Assembly: GCF_030815485.1 (NCBI RefSeq)
Contig: NZ_JAUSWV010000002.1
Location: forward strand, 3,472,001-3,536,000
From: Streptomyces rishiriensis
GTDB lineage: Bacteria > Actinomycetota > Actinomycetes > Streptomycetales > Streptomycetaceae
DNA: 64,000 bases
Direction of reading: 5' to 3'
This document shows positions 17,168-25,920 of this stretch, in pieces. The number at the start of each line of letters is the position of its first letter. Position 1 is the first letter of the stretch. Position numbers and translations under genes: made by a program. The notes beneath the pieces were generated by a model. That model made no database searches, was not told the origin of the DNA, and saw only the letters and a program-made list of their open reading frames with translations.

Positions 17168-18513
17168 GCGGCTCCTTCGATACCGGTTACCGGGTCTGGG
17201 CCGTGAGCGGGCTGCCCGAGGTGCGGCCCGGGGACGACCTCGCGAAACTGATCGCGGCCGCCGAGCCCGGCCTGGTGGACGGTGACGTCCTGCTCGTCAC
17301 CTCGAAGATCGTGTCCAAGGCGGAGGGGCGGATCGTCCGGGCGGACGACCGGGAGGCCGCGATCGACGCCGAGACCGTACGGGTCGTGGCCCGCCGCGGG
17401 ACCCTGCGGATCGTCGAGAACCGGCAGGGTCTGATCATGGCCGCCGCCGGCGTGGACGCCTCCAACACCCCCGCGGGGACGGTGCTGTTGCTGCCCGAGG
17501 ACCCGGACGCGTCGGCGCGGGCGATCCGCGCGGGGCTGCGGGACGCGCTCGGTGTGCACGTCGGGGTCGTCGTCACCGACACCTCCGGACGGCCCTGGCG
17601 CGCCGGGCTCACCGACGTGGCGATCGGCGCCGCCGGGGTGCGGGTGCTGGACGACCTGCGCGGGGGCACCGACGCGCACGGCAATCCGCTGAGCGCGACG
17701 GTCGTCGCCACGGCGGACGAGCTGGCCGGCGCCGGGGACCTCGTGAAGGGGAAGGCCGCCGGGCTGCCGGTCGCCGTGGTGCGAGGGCTGGCGCACGTCG
17801 TCGTGGCCGAGAGCGCCGAGAACGCCGAGGGTGGTGAGGTCTCCGAAGGCGGGCTCGCCGGGGCGCGGGTCATGGTGCGCGGTGCGCGCGACGACATGTT
17901 CCGGCTCGGGACGTCCGAGGCGGTGCGGCTGGCGGTCACCCAGCGGCGGACGGTGCGGTCCTTCACCGACGAGCCGGTCGATCCCGGGGCCGTACGGCGG
18001 GCGGTGGCCGCTGCCGTCACGGCGCCGGCGCCGCATCACACGACGCCGTGGCGGTTCGTGCTGCTGGAGTCGGCGGAGTCGAGGGTGCGGCTGCTGGACG
18101 CCATGCGGGACGCGTGGATCGCGGATCTGCGGCGGGACGGGAAGTCCGAGGAGTCCATCGCCAAACGGGTGCGGCGGGGCGACGTCCTGCGCGGCGCGCC
18201 CTATCTGGTGGTGCCCTGTCTGGTCATGGACGGGTCGCACACCTACGGCGACGCCCGGCGGGACGCGGCCGAACGGGAGATGTTCGTGGTCGCGGCCGGC
18301 GCCGGCGTACAGAACTTCCTGGTCGCGCTGGCCGGGGAGCGGCTCGGATCCGCGTGGGTGTCGTCGACGATGTTCTGCCGGGATGTGGTCCGGCAGGTGC
18401 TGGAGCTGCCGCAGGGCTGGGACCCGATGGGAGCGGTGGCGGTCGGACACGCGGCGGAGGAACCCCGGGCCCGCGGCGAGCGGGAGGTGCGGGACTTCGT
18501 CGAGGTGCGATGA
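17164..18513 (+). CDS. fbiB: Bifunctional F420:L-glutamate ligase / dehydro-F420 reductase
   Basis: 449 residues in two domains. The N-terminal part (~1-235) is the CofE-type GTP-dependent gamma-glutamyl ligase, with LVTSKIVSKAEGR, VVVTDTSGRPWRAGLTDVAIG and the Asp/Ser-rich VVATADELAGAGDLVKGKA stretch. The C-terminal part (~255-449) is an FMN nitroreductase-type domain beginning LAVTQRRTVRSF and containing the APAPHHTTPWRF and FVVAAGAGVQNFL motifs. In mycobacteria this domain reduces dehydro-F420, and the fusion is normal for actinobacteria. GTG start overlaps the fbiA stop (GTGA), giving translational coupling. F420 then serves deazaflavin-dependent oxidoreductases. Confidence 0.94.
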   Translation: MSGSFDTGYRVWAVSGLPEVRPGDDLAKLIAAAEPGLVDGDVLLVTSKIVSKAEGRIVRADDREAAIDAETVRVVARRGTLRIVENRQGLIMAAAGVDASNTPAGTVLLLPEDPDASARAIRAGLRDALGVHVGVVVTDTSGRPWRAGLTDVAIGAAGVRVLDDLRGGTDAHGNPLSATVVATADELAGAGDLVKGKAAGLPVAVVRGLAHVVVAESAENAEGGEVSEGGLAGARVMVRGARDDMFRLGTSEAVRLAVTQRRTVRSFTDEPVDPGAVRRAVAAAVTAPAPHHTTPWRFVLLESAESRVRLLDAMRDAWIADLRRDGKSEESIAKRVRRGDVLRGAPYLVVPCLVMDGSHTYGDARRDAAEREMFVVAAGAGVQNFLVALAGERLGSAWVSSTMFCRDVVRQVLELPQGWDPMGAVAVGHAAEEPRARGEREVRDFVEVR

Positions 18514-18556
18514 GGCGCGCGGTGCGGTGTGCGGCGGGGCGGTGCTGTGCGGGGCG

Positions 18557-18768
18557 GGTGGCCCGGCGGTGCGGGTCGGTGGACGGTGACCTGCGTCGCT
18601 CCGGGACCCGTGCCGGGTCGTGATCCGCGGCGGACGGTGACGTGTGCCGGGCCATGACCCGTGCCGTGGCAGCGTGCGGTGACGGTGGCCCGGCGGTGCG
18701 GGTCGGTGGACGGTGACCTGCGTCGCTCCGGGACCCGTGCCGGGTCGTGATCCGCGGCGGACGGTGAC
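18557..18768. repeat. 85-bp perfect direct repeat in a GGTGAC-rich intergenic stretch
   Basis: Copies at 18557-18641 and 18684-18768 are identical as read by eye, offset 127. The whole space between fbiB (18513) and the glycosylase (18951) is built of shorter degenerate repeats in which GGTGAC and GTGACC recur every 15-30 bases. No gene, terminator or promoter could be placed in it with confidence. Confidence 0.8.
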
Positions 18769-18950
18769 CCAAGCCAGATGGTGACCTGTGCGGGGCCGTG
18801 ACCCGCGCCGCGGCCGGGAGCCGTGAGCCGTGCCCGACGGTGACCGGGCCGGACGGTGACCGGGCCGGAGGTTTCGACGTCGTGGGGTGGTCGGTGGGGC
18901 GGTGCGCCTACTCTCGTAGCACCTCTTTCTTCTCTCTCCAGGATTTCTTC

Positions 18951-19988
18951 GTGTCAGGACGGTTCTCTCCCCGGCCCACCCTTCCCCACAGCGGCGAGGG
19001 CGTGGGAGCCGCACCCATGCCCGTGCGCGGTGGACATGTCGGCGTGCCTGCCGGGGTGCCGCGGCAGGCCTCGGCGGCCGGGCGGGTACGGAACTGGACG
19101 CCGGAGGGGCCGCTCGATCTCGGACTGGTCCTCGGACCCCTCAGACGTGGGCCGGGCGATCCGACCTTCCGCGCGACGCCGGACGGGTCCGTGTGGCGGG
19201 CCACGCTGACTCCCGCCGGGCCGGGGACGCTGCGCGTCGCCGCGGTGGGCGGTGCGGTGTGCGGGGAGGCGTGGGGGCCGGGCGCGGAGTGGTTGCTGGA
19301 CCGGCTGCCGGAGCTGCTCGGGGCCTCGGACGCGCCGGAGGCCTTCGTGCCCCGCCATCGCGTGGTGGCGGCCGCCCGGCATCGGCGGCCGGGGCTCAGG
19401 CTGACGCGGACCGGGCTGGTGCTGGAGTCGTTGATCCCCTCCGTGCTGGAGCAGAAGGTCACCACCGACGAGGCGTACCGGGCGTGGCGCCTGCTGGTGC
19501 GCAAGTTCGGGGAGCCCGCGCCGGGGCCCGCGGCGGGCGGGCGGCTCTGGGTGATGCCGACGCCCCGGACGTGGGCGTTGATCCCGTCCTGGGAGTGGCA
19601 CCGGGCAGGCGTGGACGACAAGCGGGCGTCGACGATTCTGCGGGCCGTTCGTCTCGCCGGGCGGATGGAGGAGGCGGCGGGGATGGCTCCCGCCGACGCT
19701 CAGGCGCGGCTGGAGGTCGTGCCGGGCATCGGGCCGTGGACGTCCGCGGAGACCGTCCAGCGCAGTCATGGGGCGGCGGACGCGGTGACCGTGGGCGATC
19801 TGCATCTGCCGGGGATCGTGGGGTGGGCGCTGGCCGGGGACCGGGAAGCCGACGACGCCGTGATGCTGGAGTTGCTGGAGCCGTACGCGGGGCAGCGGCA
19901 TCGGGCGGCTCGGCTGATCCTGTTGAGCGGGCGGGTGCCGGCGCGGCGGGTGCCGAAGATGCCCCGGTGGGACATCGGGAGTCTGTGA
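18951..19988 (+). CDS. DNA-3-methyladenine glycosylase 2 family (HhH-GPD) protein
   Basis: Base-excision repair glycosylase of about 345 residues. The helix-hairpin-helix reads LEVVPGIGPWTSAETV (~257-272) and is followed by the catalytic aspartate in VTVGDLHLPGIVGWAL. Upstream, SLIPSVLEQKVTTDEAYRAWRLLV (~163-186) matches the substrate-site helix of AlkA/MPG-II type enzymes. The chosen GTG at 18951 has AGGA eight bases ahead; a later ATG (MPVRGGHVGV) is possible. The gene follows a repeat-rich region and converges with manC. Lesion preference is not readable. Confidence 0.87.
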   Translation: MSGRFSPRPTLPHSGEGVGAAPMPVRGGHVGVPAGVPRQASAAGRVRNWTPEGPLDLGLVLGPLRRGPGDPTFRATPDGSVWRATLTPAGPGTLRVAAVGGAVCGEAWGPGAEWLLDRLPELLGASDAPEAFVPRHRVVAAARHRRPGLRLTRTGLVLESLIPSVLEQKVTTDEAYRAWRLLVRKFGEPAPGPAAGGRLWVMPTPRTWALIPSWEWHRAGVDDKRASTILRAVRLAGRMEEAAGMAPADAQARLEVVPGIGPWTSAETVQRSHGAADAVTVGDLHLPGIVGWALAGDREADDAVMLELLEPYAGQRHRAARLILLSGRVPARRVPKMPRWDIGSL

Positions 19989-20079
19989 GGGGCTCCGCGA
20001 GAGCTGCGGCGGAGGATCTCACCCCCGCCGCCCCCACCTGTTCCCCTCGCCCGGAGGGCGCGCTCGGACGGGCCGGAAG

Positions 20080-21162
20080 CTACTGGTCCGACGAGAAGCG
20101 GACCGCGCCTGCCGGGATTCTCGCGTCGCACCACACCCGCACGCCGTCACGGAGTTCGTTGTCGGGGCCGACGATCGCGCCGTCGCCGATGACCGTGCCC
20201 GTGAGCACGGAGCGTTCGCCCACCCGGGCCCGGGCGCCGATGAGGGAGTCGGTGATGACGGCGCCGGGTTCGATGACGGCGCCGGGGAGGATCGTCGAGC
20301 CGAAGACCCTCGCGCCCTCCGCCACGAACGCGCCCTCGCCCACCACCGTGCCGCCCGTCAGTTTCGCGTCGGGGGCGACCCTGGCCGTCGGGAGGACCAG
20401 ACGGTCGCCGCACCGGCCGGGAACCGCGGGGGACGGGGCCCGGCCGAGGACCAGGTCCGCCGAGCCCCGGACGAAGGCCGCCGGGGTGCCCAGGTCCAGC
20501 CAGTACGTCGAGTCGACCATGCCCTGGAGATGGGCTCCGGCCGAGAGGAGGCCGGGGAACGTCTCGCGCTCCACCGACACCGGGCGGCCCTGCGGGATCG
20601 TGTCGATGACCGAGCGGCGGAAGACGTACGCCCCCGCGTTGATCTGGTCGGTGACGATCTCCTCGGGGGTCTGCGGCTTCTCCAGGAACGCGAGGACCTT
20701 GCCCGTGCCGTCGGTGGGGACCAGGCCGTAGGCCCTCGGGTCCGTCACCCTCGTCAGGTGCAGGGAGACGTCCGCCGCCGTGGCCTCGTGGGTGGCCACC
20801 AGCCGTCCGATGTCCAGGCCGGTGAGGATGTCGCCGTTGAAGACGAGGACCGGGTCGTCGGGTCCCGAGTGCAGACGGGAGGCCACGTTGCGGATCGCGC
20901 CGCCGGTGCCGAGGGGCTCGTCCTCGGTCACGTACTCGATGTGCAGGCCCAGTGCCGAGCCGTCGCCGAAGTACGGTTCGAAGACCTCGGCCAGGTAGCT
21001 CGTCGCCAGGACGATGTGGTCCACGCCCGCCGCTCTCGCCCGCGCCAGTTGGTGCGTGAGGAACGGCACCCCCGCCGCCCTGACCATGGGCTTGGGCGTG
21101 TGCACCGTGAGGGGGCGCAGCCGGGTGCCCTTGCCGCCGACCAGGAGGATCGCTTCTGTCAC
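20080..21162 (-). CDS. manC: Nucleotidyltransferase, mannose-1-phosphate guanylyltransferase type
   Basis: 360-residue cytosolic enzyme that should make GDP-mannose from mannose-1-phosphate and GTP. The nucleotide motif AILLVGGKGTRLRPLTVHTPKP (start of protein), VFNGDILTG (metal Asp, ~107-115) and AYVFRRSVID are those of the NTP_transferase family. From ~residue 265 the tail has left-handed beta-helix hexapeptide repeats (GGTVVGEGAFVAEGARVFG and similar). Base specificity (GDP-mannose versus other NDP-sugars) is inferred from the manA/manB genes in the window and from recall of the S. coelicolor homologue. GTG start at 21162. Confidence 0.85.
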   Translation of the reverse strand: MTEAILLVGGKGTRLRPLTVHTPKPMVRAAGVPFLTHQLARARAAGVDHIVLATSYLAEVFEPYFGDGSALGLHIEYVTEDEPLGTGGAIRNVASRLHSGPDDPVLVFNGDILTGLDIGRLVATHEATAADVSLHLTRVTDPRAYGLVPTDGTGKVLAFLEKPQTPEEIVTDQINAGAYVFRRSVIDTIPQGRPVSVERETFPGLLSAGAHLQGMVDSTYWLDLGTPAAFVRGSADLVLGRAPSPAVPGRCGDRLVLPTARVAPDAKLTGGTVVGEGAFVAEGARVFGSTILPGAVIEPGAVITDSLIGARARVGERSVLTGTVIGDGAIVGPDNELRDGVRVWCDARIPAGAVRFSSDQ

Positions 21163-21392
21163 CGTCGTCTCTGCTTCCTGCCGGGACCGGTCGAACCGTC
21201 ATTCGACCGGCCAGTGTATGCAGACGTTGAGTGGCGACTTCCAGGCCGTAGGTGTTCCGTCCCGGTCCGGGGGGACCGTCCCCCCGACGGCTGCTGAATG
21301 AGCCCCCGTCTGGATGTGCGCTCCGCCCGTCCGGGGGCCGTGCGGCCTCCGGGGCCTCCCCTGGCCCCGGACTCCCGCACCGGATCGCCGCC

Positions 21393-23123
21393 TCAGCGCC
21401 CCTGGTAGCGCGCCGCGGTGGAGCGGGCCGAGCCGAGCTTGCCGTAGAGCTGCCTGCCCGGGCATTCCGTGGCGAACCCGTCCCGGTGACCCGAGATCAC
21501 ATTCAGCCGTACGTTCTTTCCCTTTCCGTAGAGATTGCCACCGCCGGACTTCAGGTATGTCTTCCCTTTCGGATTCGCCCCGAAGAGGCCGAGTTTCCAT
21601 GCCGTGAGGCGTGCGACGGCGTTGACCGTGGCGGTGGTCGGCTTGGCGGAGGTGAACGTGCCGAGGACGGCGATCCCCATGCTGTTGGTGTTGAAACCCA
21701 GGGTGTGGGCGCCGAGGACCGGCTTCGCCACTCCCCCGGCGCGACCCTCGTAGATCTTCCCGCACTTGTCGACGAGGAAGTTGTAGCCGATGTCGCGCCA
21801 GCCCATGCTCCTCACGTGGTAGCGGTAGATACCACGGATGACGGACGGGGCCTGTGAGCACTTGTAGGTGTTGCCCGAGGCCGTGTGGTGCACGAACGCG
21901 GCCTTGACCTTCGTCGTGTAGCGGAAGCCGCTCTCCCGCAGCTTCTCGTCGGCGCCCCAGCCGCGACGCGTGACGATGCTCGGCCGCGGGCCGATGTACG
22001 GCTTCGCCCGCTGGGCCGGCGTCAACTCGGCCCCGCGCAGGGCCAGGAGTTCGCGTTCGGTGCCCAGGCGGTCCAGGGCGGGGATCTCCGTGGCGCCGAG
22101 CGGGGCGAGGGGGGCGTTGGCCTCGGAGGCCGCGGCCGCCTCGGCGGTCATGGCGGGCAGCCCGGCGGGCTCGGCCCCTTCGGCCGCCTCGTTCCCTTCG
22201 GCTCTCTCGTCCGGCCCGGTTCCGTCGGCCTCCTCGCCGGCCTCGGCGTCCTCGGTCGCCCGGCCCGTGTCGGCCGTACTACCGGTCGTCGTGTCCGGCG
22301 GGTCCAGTGCTCGCGGGGCACCCGCCGGGCCGGACCGGGTGGCCGGTGTCCGGCTGCGCGGAGGGCCCGCGGGGACGTGCTCGGGGGGCGTGGAGCCCGG
22401 GTCGACCAGCTCAAGGCGCAGGCCGGAGGGGAGCAGGGCGGCGGTGGAGAGGGTGCCGGGGTCCCGGGCCGTCTCCTCCGTTCGGCGTTCGGTGTCCGGA
22501 TGGACCCGGATCTCGACGCCGTCGGAGTCACCGACCCACAGGGGGGCCGTGGCGCCGCGGACCCGGCCCGAGGCGCTCTCGGGCGTGCCGGGATCGGCGC
22601 CGTGGTCGGTGTTGTGGGTCTCGACGTCCTGCCAGCCGGACCAGGCGCCGGTGTCGGACGTACGGGTGCGGACCTGGACGCGGCCGTGCAGTTCGGCGGC
22701 CGGGTCGTCCCAGACGACGCCGAGGAGCGAGAAGTGGCGTACGTCCCGGCGGGGCAGGCCCTGGTCGGTACTCGGGCCGCCCGGGGCCCGGTCGCGGGTG
22801 AGAGCGGTGAGGGGCAGCGACTGGGTGCTGCCCGGCAGGTCGGGAAGAGCGGGCAGGTCCGGCAGCTTCGGCCGGTCGGGCTGGTCCGGCGCTTCGGGAA
22901 GGGTGGGGTGAGCCGGTCGGTCGGAGAGGAGGGACGAGGTGACGGGGGTGTCGGGGCTCGTGGCCCTGGCCGTCCCGGTGGGCGCCGACTTCGCGGCCGA
23001 CGCCGGTCGCGCCGTCGCCGCGTTGGCGGGCGGCGTCAGCGGGAGGGCGAGTGCCGCCGCGCAGGTGACACCGATCGAGGTAGCAAGCAATCCGCGCATG
23101 CCAACGATCCTGGACATACCCAT
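21393..23123 (-). CDS. Secreted peptidoglycan-recognition N-acetylmuramoyl-L-alanine amidase
   Basis: About 576 residues. Signal peptide in MSRIVGMRGLLATSIGVTC and after, with a likely cleavage at ANA-AT. Then a long Pro/Glu/Ala/Thr-rich region (to ~380) and the C-terminal PGRP/amidase-2 domain beginning RPSIVTRRGWGADEKLRE. Zinc ligands are intact: VHHTASG (first His), VISGHRDGFATECPG (second His and Cys), with YRYHVRSMGWRDIGYNFLVD between; so it should cleave the lactyl-alanine bond of peptidoglycan. Start is ambiguous between ATG at 23123 and 23117; neither has a strong Shine-Dalgarno. Divergent from the TIGR03089 gene. Confidence 0.88.
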   Translation of the reverse strand: MGMSRIVGMRGLLATSIGVTCAAALALPLTPPANAATARPASAAKSAPTGTARATSPDTPVTSSLLSDRPAHPTLPEAPDQPDRPKLPDLPALPDLPGSTQSLPLTALTRDRAPGGPSTDQGLPRRDVRHFSLLGVVWDDPAAELHGRVQVRTRTSDTGAWSGWQDVETHNTDHGADPGTPESASGRVRGATAPLWVGDSDGVEIRVHPDTERRTEETARDPGTLSTAALLPSGLRLELVDPGSTPPEHVPAGPPRSRTPATRSGPAGAPRALDPPDTTTGSTADTGRATEDAEAGEEADGTGPDERAEGNEAAEGAEPAGLPAMTAEAAAASEANAPLAPLGATEIPALDRLGTERELLALRGAELTPAQRAKPYIGPRPSIVTRRGWGADEKLRESGFRYTTKVKAAFVHHTASGNTYKCSQAPSVIRGIYRYHVRSMGWRDIGYNFLVDKCGKIYEGRAGGVAKPVLGAHTLGFNTNSMGIAVLGTFTSAKPTTATVNAVARLTAWKLGLFGANPKGKTYLKSGGGNLYGKGKNVRLNVISGHRDGFATECPGRQLYGKLGSARSTAARYQGR

Positions 23124-23238
23124 ACATTTCTGTCCATCGGGGAATTGACGGGCCGTCGGGCGCGTTCGGCCGAACCGGTGGCTTCGGGAGGGCCCGGCAA
23201 CCGGTACGGCGCCGAGGGCGGCGCGTACGCTTGCGCGG

Positions 23239-23997
23239 GTGACTGCCACCGATCGCACCCCGGCCGACCTGCTGCGTTCCGCGCTGGCCGCGGACCCCGC
23301 CCGCCCCTTGGTGACCTTCTACGACGACGCCACGGGCGAGCGGGTCGAATTGTCCGTGGCCACCTTCGCCAACTGGGTGGCCAAAACCGCCAACCTCCTC
23401 CAGGACGGGCTGTCCGCCGAGCCCGGCGACCGGGTCGCGCTGCTGCTTCCCGCGCACTGGCAGACGGCGGTGTGGCTGCTCGCGTGTTCGTCGGTGGGCG
23501 TCGTCGCGGACGTGGCCGGGGATCCGGCGCGGGCCGACTTCGTCGTCGCTGGGCCCGGGTCGTTCGAAGCGGGGCTGGCGTGCCGGGGCGAGCGGTACGC
23601 GCTGTCGCTGGCGCCGCTCGGGCGACGGTTCGTGCCCGGCCCGCCGGAGGGGTACGACGACTACGCCGTGAACGTCCCGACCTTCGGGGACCGCTTCGTG
23701 CCCTACGTCCCCGTCGACCCGGAGGAACCCGCGCTGGTCGTGGCCGGGGCGGAGTACACCGGGGCCGAGGTCGTGGAGCGGGCGCGGGCGGAGGCGTCCG
23801 TGCTGGGGCTGACGGGGCCCGGTTCCCGGCTGCTGTCGGGGCTGGGGTACGACACGTGGGAGGGGCTCAGCGCCGGGCTGTACGCGCCGCTGGCGAGCGG
23901 GGGTTCCGTGGTGCTGTGCCGGAACCTGGCGGAGGCCGGCGAGAAGGCCGTGGCCAAGCGGGTCGAGAGCGAGCGGGTGACGACGACCGCGCGCTAG
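23239..23997 (+). CDS. TIGR03089 family protein (AMP-ligase-like fragment family)
   Basis: 252-residue cytosolic protein starting at GTG with MTATDRTPADLLRSALAADPARPLVTFYDD. The layout resembles the first part of an acyl-CoA/AMP ligase (LSVATFANWVAKTANLLQ, GDRVALLLPAHWQTAVWLLAC), but the adenylate-forming motifs and the large C-terminal domain are absent, as is usual for this small actinobacterial family. No reaction is known. It follows a divergent amidase gene and precedes an LCP gene. Confidence 0.82.
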   Translation: MTATDRTPADLLRSALAADPARPLVTFYDDATGERVELSVATFANWVAKTANLLQDGLSAEPGDRVALLLPAHWQTAVWLLACSSVGVVADVAGDPARADFVVAGPGSFEAGLACRGERYALSLAPLGRRFVPGPPEGYDDYAVNVPTFGDRFVPYVPVDPEEPALVVAGAEYTGAEVVERARAEASVLGLTGPGSRLLSGLGYDTWEGLSAGLYAPLASGGSVVLCRNLAEAGEKAVAKRVESERVTTTAR

Positions 23998-24446
23998 GCC
24001 GTTCCGCGAAGCAGCGCCGCCTGCCCGGAGCACGGGGCGCGCGGCGGCCGGCGCGCGCGACCGCAAGGGCCCGGCGGGGTGCCGCGTCGGCGCCGGGGCG
24101 GCCAGGACGGGGGTGACGGCACCGGCCGAGGCGGTGACCGTACGGTCCGGGGAGGGGTGGTGGGAGGTGGCGCCGCCGTGCGGGGCGGCGAGCCGGGCGA
24201 GTTCCTCGCCACGGGACGGATTCGCTCGTCCCCGCCCGTGCAGCCGCGCACGCGGCCGCCCATGCGGCAGCGGACGGGCCGGTTCTCCTCGCTCCCGCCC
24301 GCGAAACACCGGACGCGCCCCCGGTCGCCTCACCCGTTCGGCCCACCCCGCCCCGCCCCACGGCCCGCTTGGCGGCATCGTCGTAGGGGCAGCTCTACAC
24401 GCTCGTACGGCCGCAGTCGGTCCGGAGGCGGGAGGGGTGATCGGAC
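23998..24446. other. 449-bp gap, no gene supported
   Basis: Very GC-rich, with overlapping open frames on both strands that lack ribosome binding sites and recognisable proteins. The last bases hold GGAGGGG, the ribosome binding site of the following LCP gene. Confidence 0.5.
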
Positions 24447-25676
24447 GTGAGCAAAGCGGCGGGTTCCGGTGGGCCTCTCGGGCCGGGGGCGGGGGCGTCC
24501 GCCGACGGGCGGGGACTCATACGGCGACGCCGGCGGCGGTGGGCGCGTTACGGGGCGGGGGCGGTGGGCGTGGCCGTCCTGGGGGCCGGGATCGCGGGGT
24601 GGGTCGTCTACGCGAAGCTGGACGGGAACATCACGCCGGACGACGCGGCAGCGGCGGAACTCGCGCGGTATGCGAGGGAGCGGCCGACCTCGTTGGTCAG
24701 GGACGCGCAGAACATCCTGCTCATAGGGTCCGATTCGCGGTCGGGGGACGAGAACCGGAAGTACGGGCGGGACTCCGGGACCGAGCGGTCGGACACGACG
24801 ATCCTGCTGCATCTGGCGGCCGGGCGGCGCAGCGCCACCGCCGTCTCCCTCCCGCGCGATCTGATGGTGGACGTGCCGGGCTGCCTGCGGCCGGACGGGA
24901 AGCGGACCGAACCGATGTTCGCGATGTTCAACTACGCCTTCCAGACCGGGGGTTCGGCCTGCACGATCCGGACGGTGGAGAAGCTGACCGGTGTGCGGAT
25001 CGATCACCACGTGGTCGTCGACTTCAGCGGGTTCAAGGACATGGTCGACGCCGTGGACGGGGTTCAGGTGTGCCTGAAGAAGCCGATCGACGACAAGGCC
25101 GCCAAGCTGAGACTGCCCGCCGGGAAGGTCACCCTCGACGGGGAGCAGGCGCTCGGGTACGTGCGGGCCCGCAAGTCCCTCGGGAACGGCAGTGACACCG
25201 ACCGGATGGAACGGCAGCAGCGGTTCCTCGGGGCGCTCGTCAACAAGGTGCAGAGCAATGACGTCCTGCTGAACCCGGTGAAGCTGTATCCGCTGCTGGA
25301 CGCGGCCACGTCCTCGCTCACCACCGACCCGGATCTGGCGAGTCTGCGCGGACTGTACGAACTCGTGCGAGGCCTGCGGGACATTACCACCGAACATGTG
25401 CAATTCCTGACCGTTCCACGGGAGTCGTACGTCTACAACACCAATCGCGACCAGCTTGTGGAGCCGGAGGCGGAGAAACTCTTCGAACGGCTGCGGACGG
25501 ACACACCGGTGGCGGTTTCTCAGGAAATTCCCACGGACCCCGCCCCGACGGAGTCGGGCGACCACGGTCCGTTCGCATCCCGGGCGGCGGGACCTGCGGC
25601 TTTCGGGGTGGTATCGCCCACTCCACCCGCTCCCACCTTCCGCGGGAACACCGCCGCCGAGGACGACTGCGGGTAA
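24447..25676 (+). CDS. LytR-CpsA-Psr (LCP) family cell-wall ligase 1
   Basis: 409 residues: short basic cytoplasmic head (RRRRRWARYG), one membrane helix (VAVLGAGIAGWVVYA, ~33-50), and an extracytoplasmic LCP domain. Landmarks are ILLIGSDSRSGDEN, RSDTTILLHLAAG, SLPRDLMVDVPG, FNYAFQTGGSACTIRTVEKL, IDHHVVVDFSGFKDMVDAV, YVRARKS and RMERQQRFLGAL; the Asp and Arg residues that bind the polyprenyl pyrophosphate head group are present. LCP enzymes move glycopolymers such as teichoic or teichuronic acids from lipid carriers to peptidoglycan. No LytR_C domain follows; the tail is proline-rich. GTG start with GGAGGGG upstream. Confidence 0.9.
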   Translation: MSKAAGSGGPLGPGAGASADGRGLIRRRRRRWARYGAGAVGVAVLGAGIAGWVVYAKLDGNITPDDAAAAELARYARERPTSLVRDAQNILLIGSDSRSGDENRKYGRDSGTERSDTTILLHLAAGRRSATAVSLPRDLMVDVPGCLRPDGKRTEPMFAMFNYAFQTGGSACTIRTVEKLTGVRIDHHVVVDFSGFKDMVDAVDGVQVCLKKPIDDKAAKLRLPAGKVTLDGEQALGYVRARKSLGNGSDTDRMERQQRFLGALVNKVQSNDVLLNPVKLYPLLDAATSSLTTDPDLASLRGLYELVRGLRDITTEHVQFLTVPRESYVYNTNRDQLVEPEAEKLFERLRTDTPVAVSQEIPTDPAPTESGDHGPFASRAAGPAAFGVVSPTPPAPTFRGNTAAEDDCG

Positions 25677-25920
25677 AGCGCTTGCCAAGCCGACCTCTTC
25701 CGACGAACACGAGTTCAAAGAAATGGGGCGGATTGCCCGCTTGTAGGGGCGTGGAATTTGTCACGGCCGTCGCTCGACGCCGAATCGGGCGGATAGTGTG
25801 AGCGATCCGGTGCACCCGGCCGCGAGGTCCTTCCTGGGGTCGCGCACCGAGTGACCGAGACCCGAGCGCCTTGCAGGGGGGAAAGGCGCCGCGTGGCCCC
25901 GACGGAGGATTCGGACAACC

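Noticed and set aside
23998..24446. Short genes in the gap before LCP gene 1
   Set aside because: Frames are Arg/Gly-rich shadows in both directions with no start signals.
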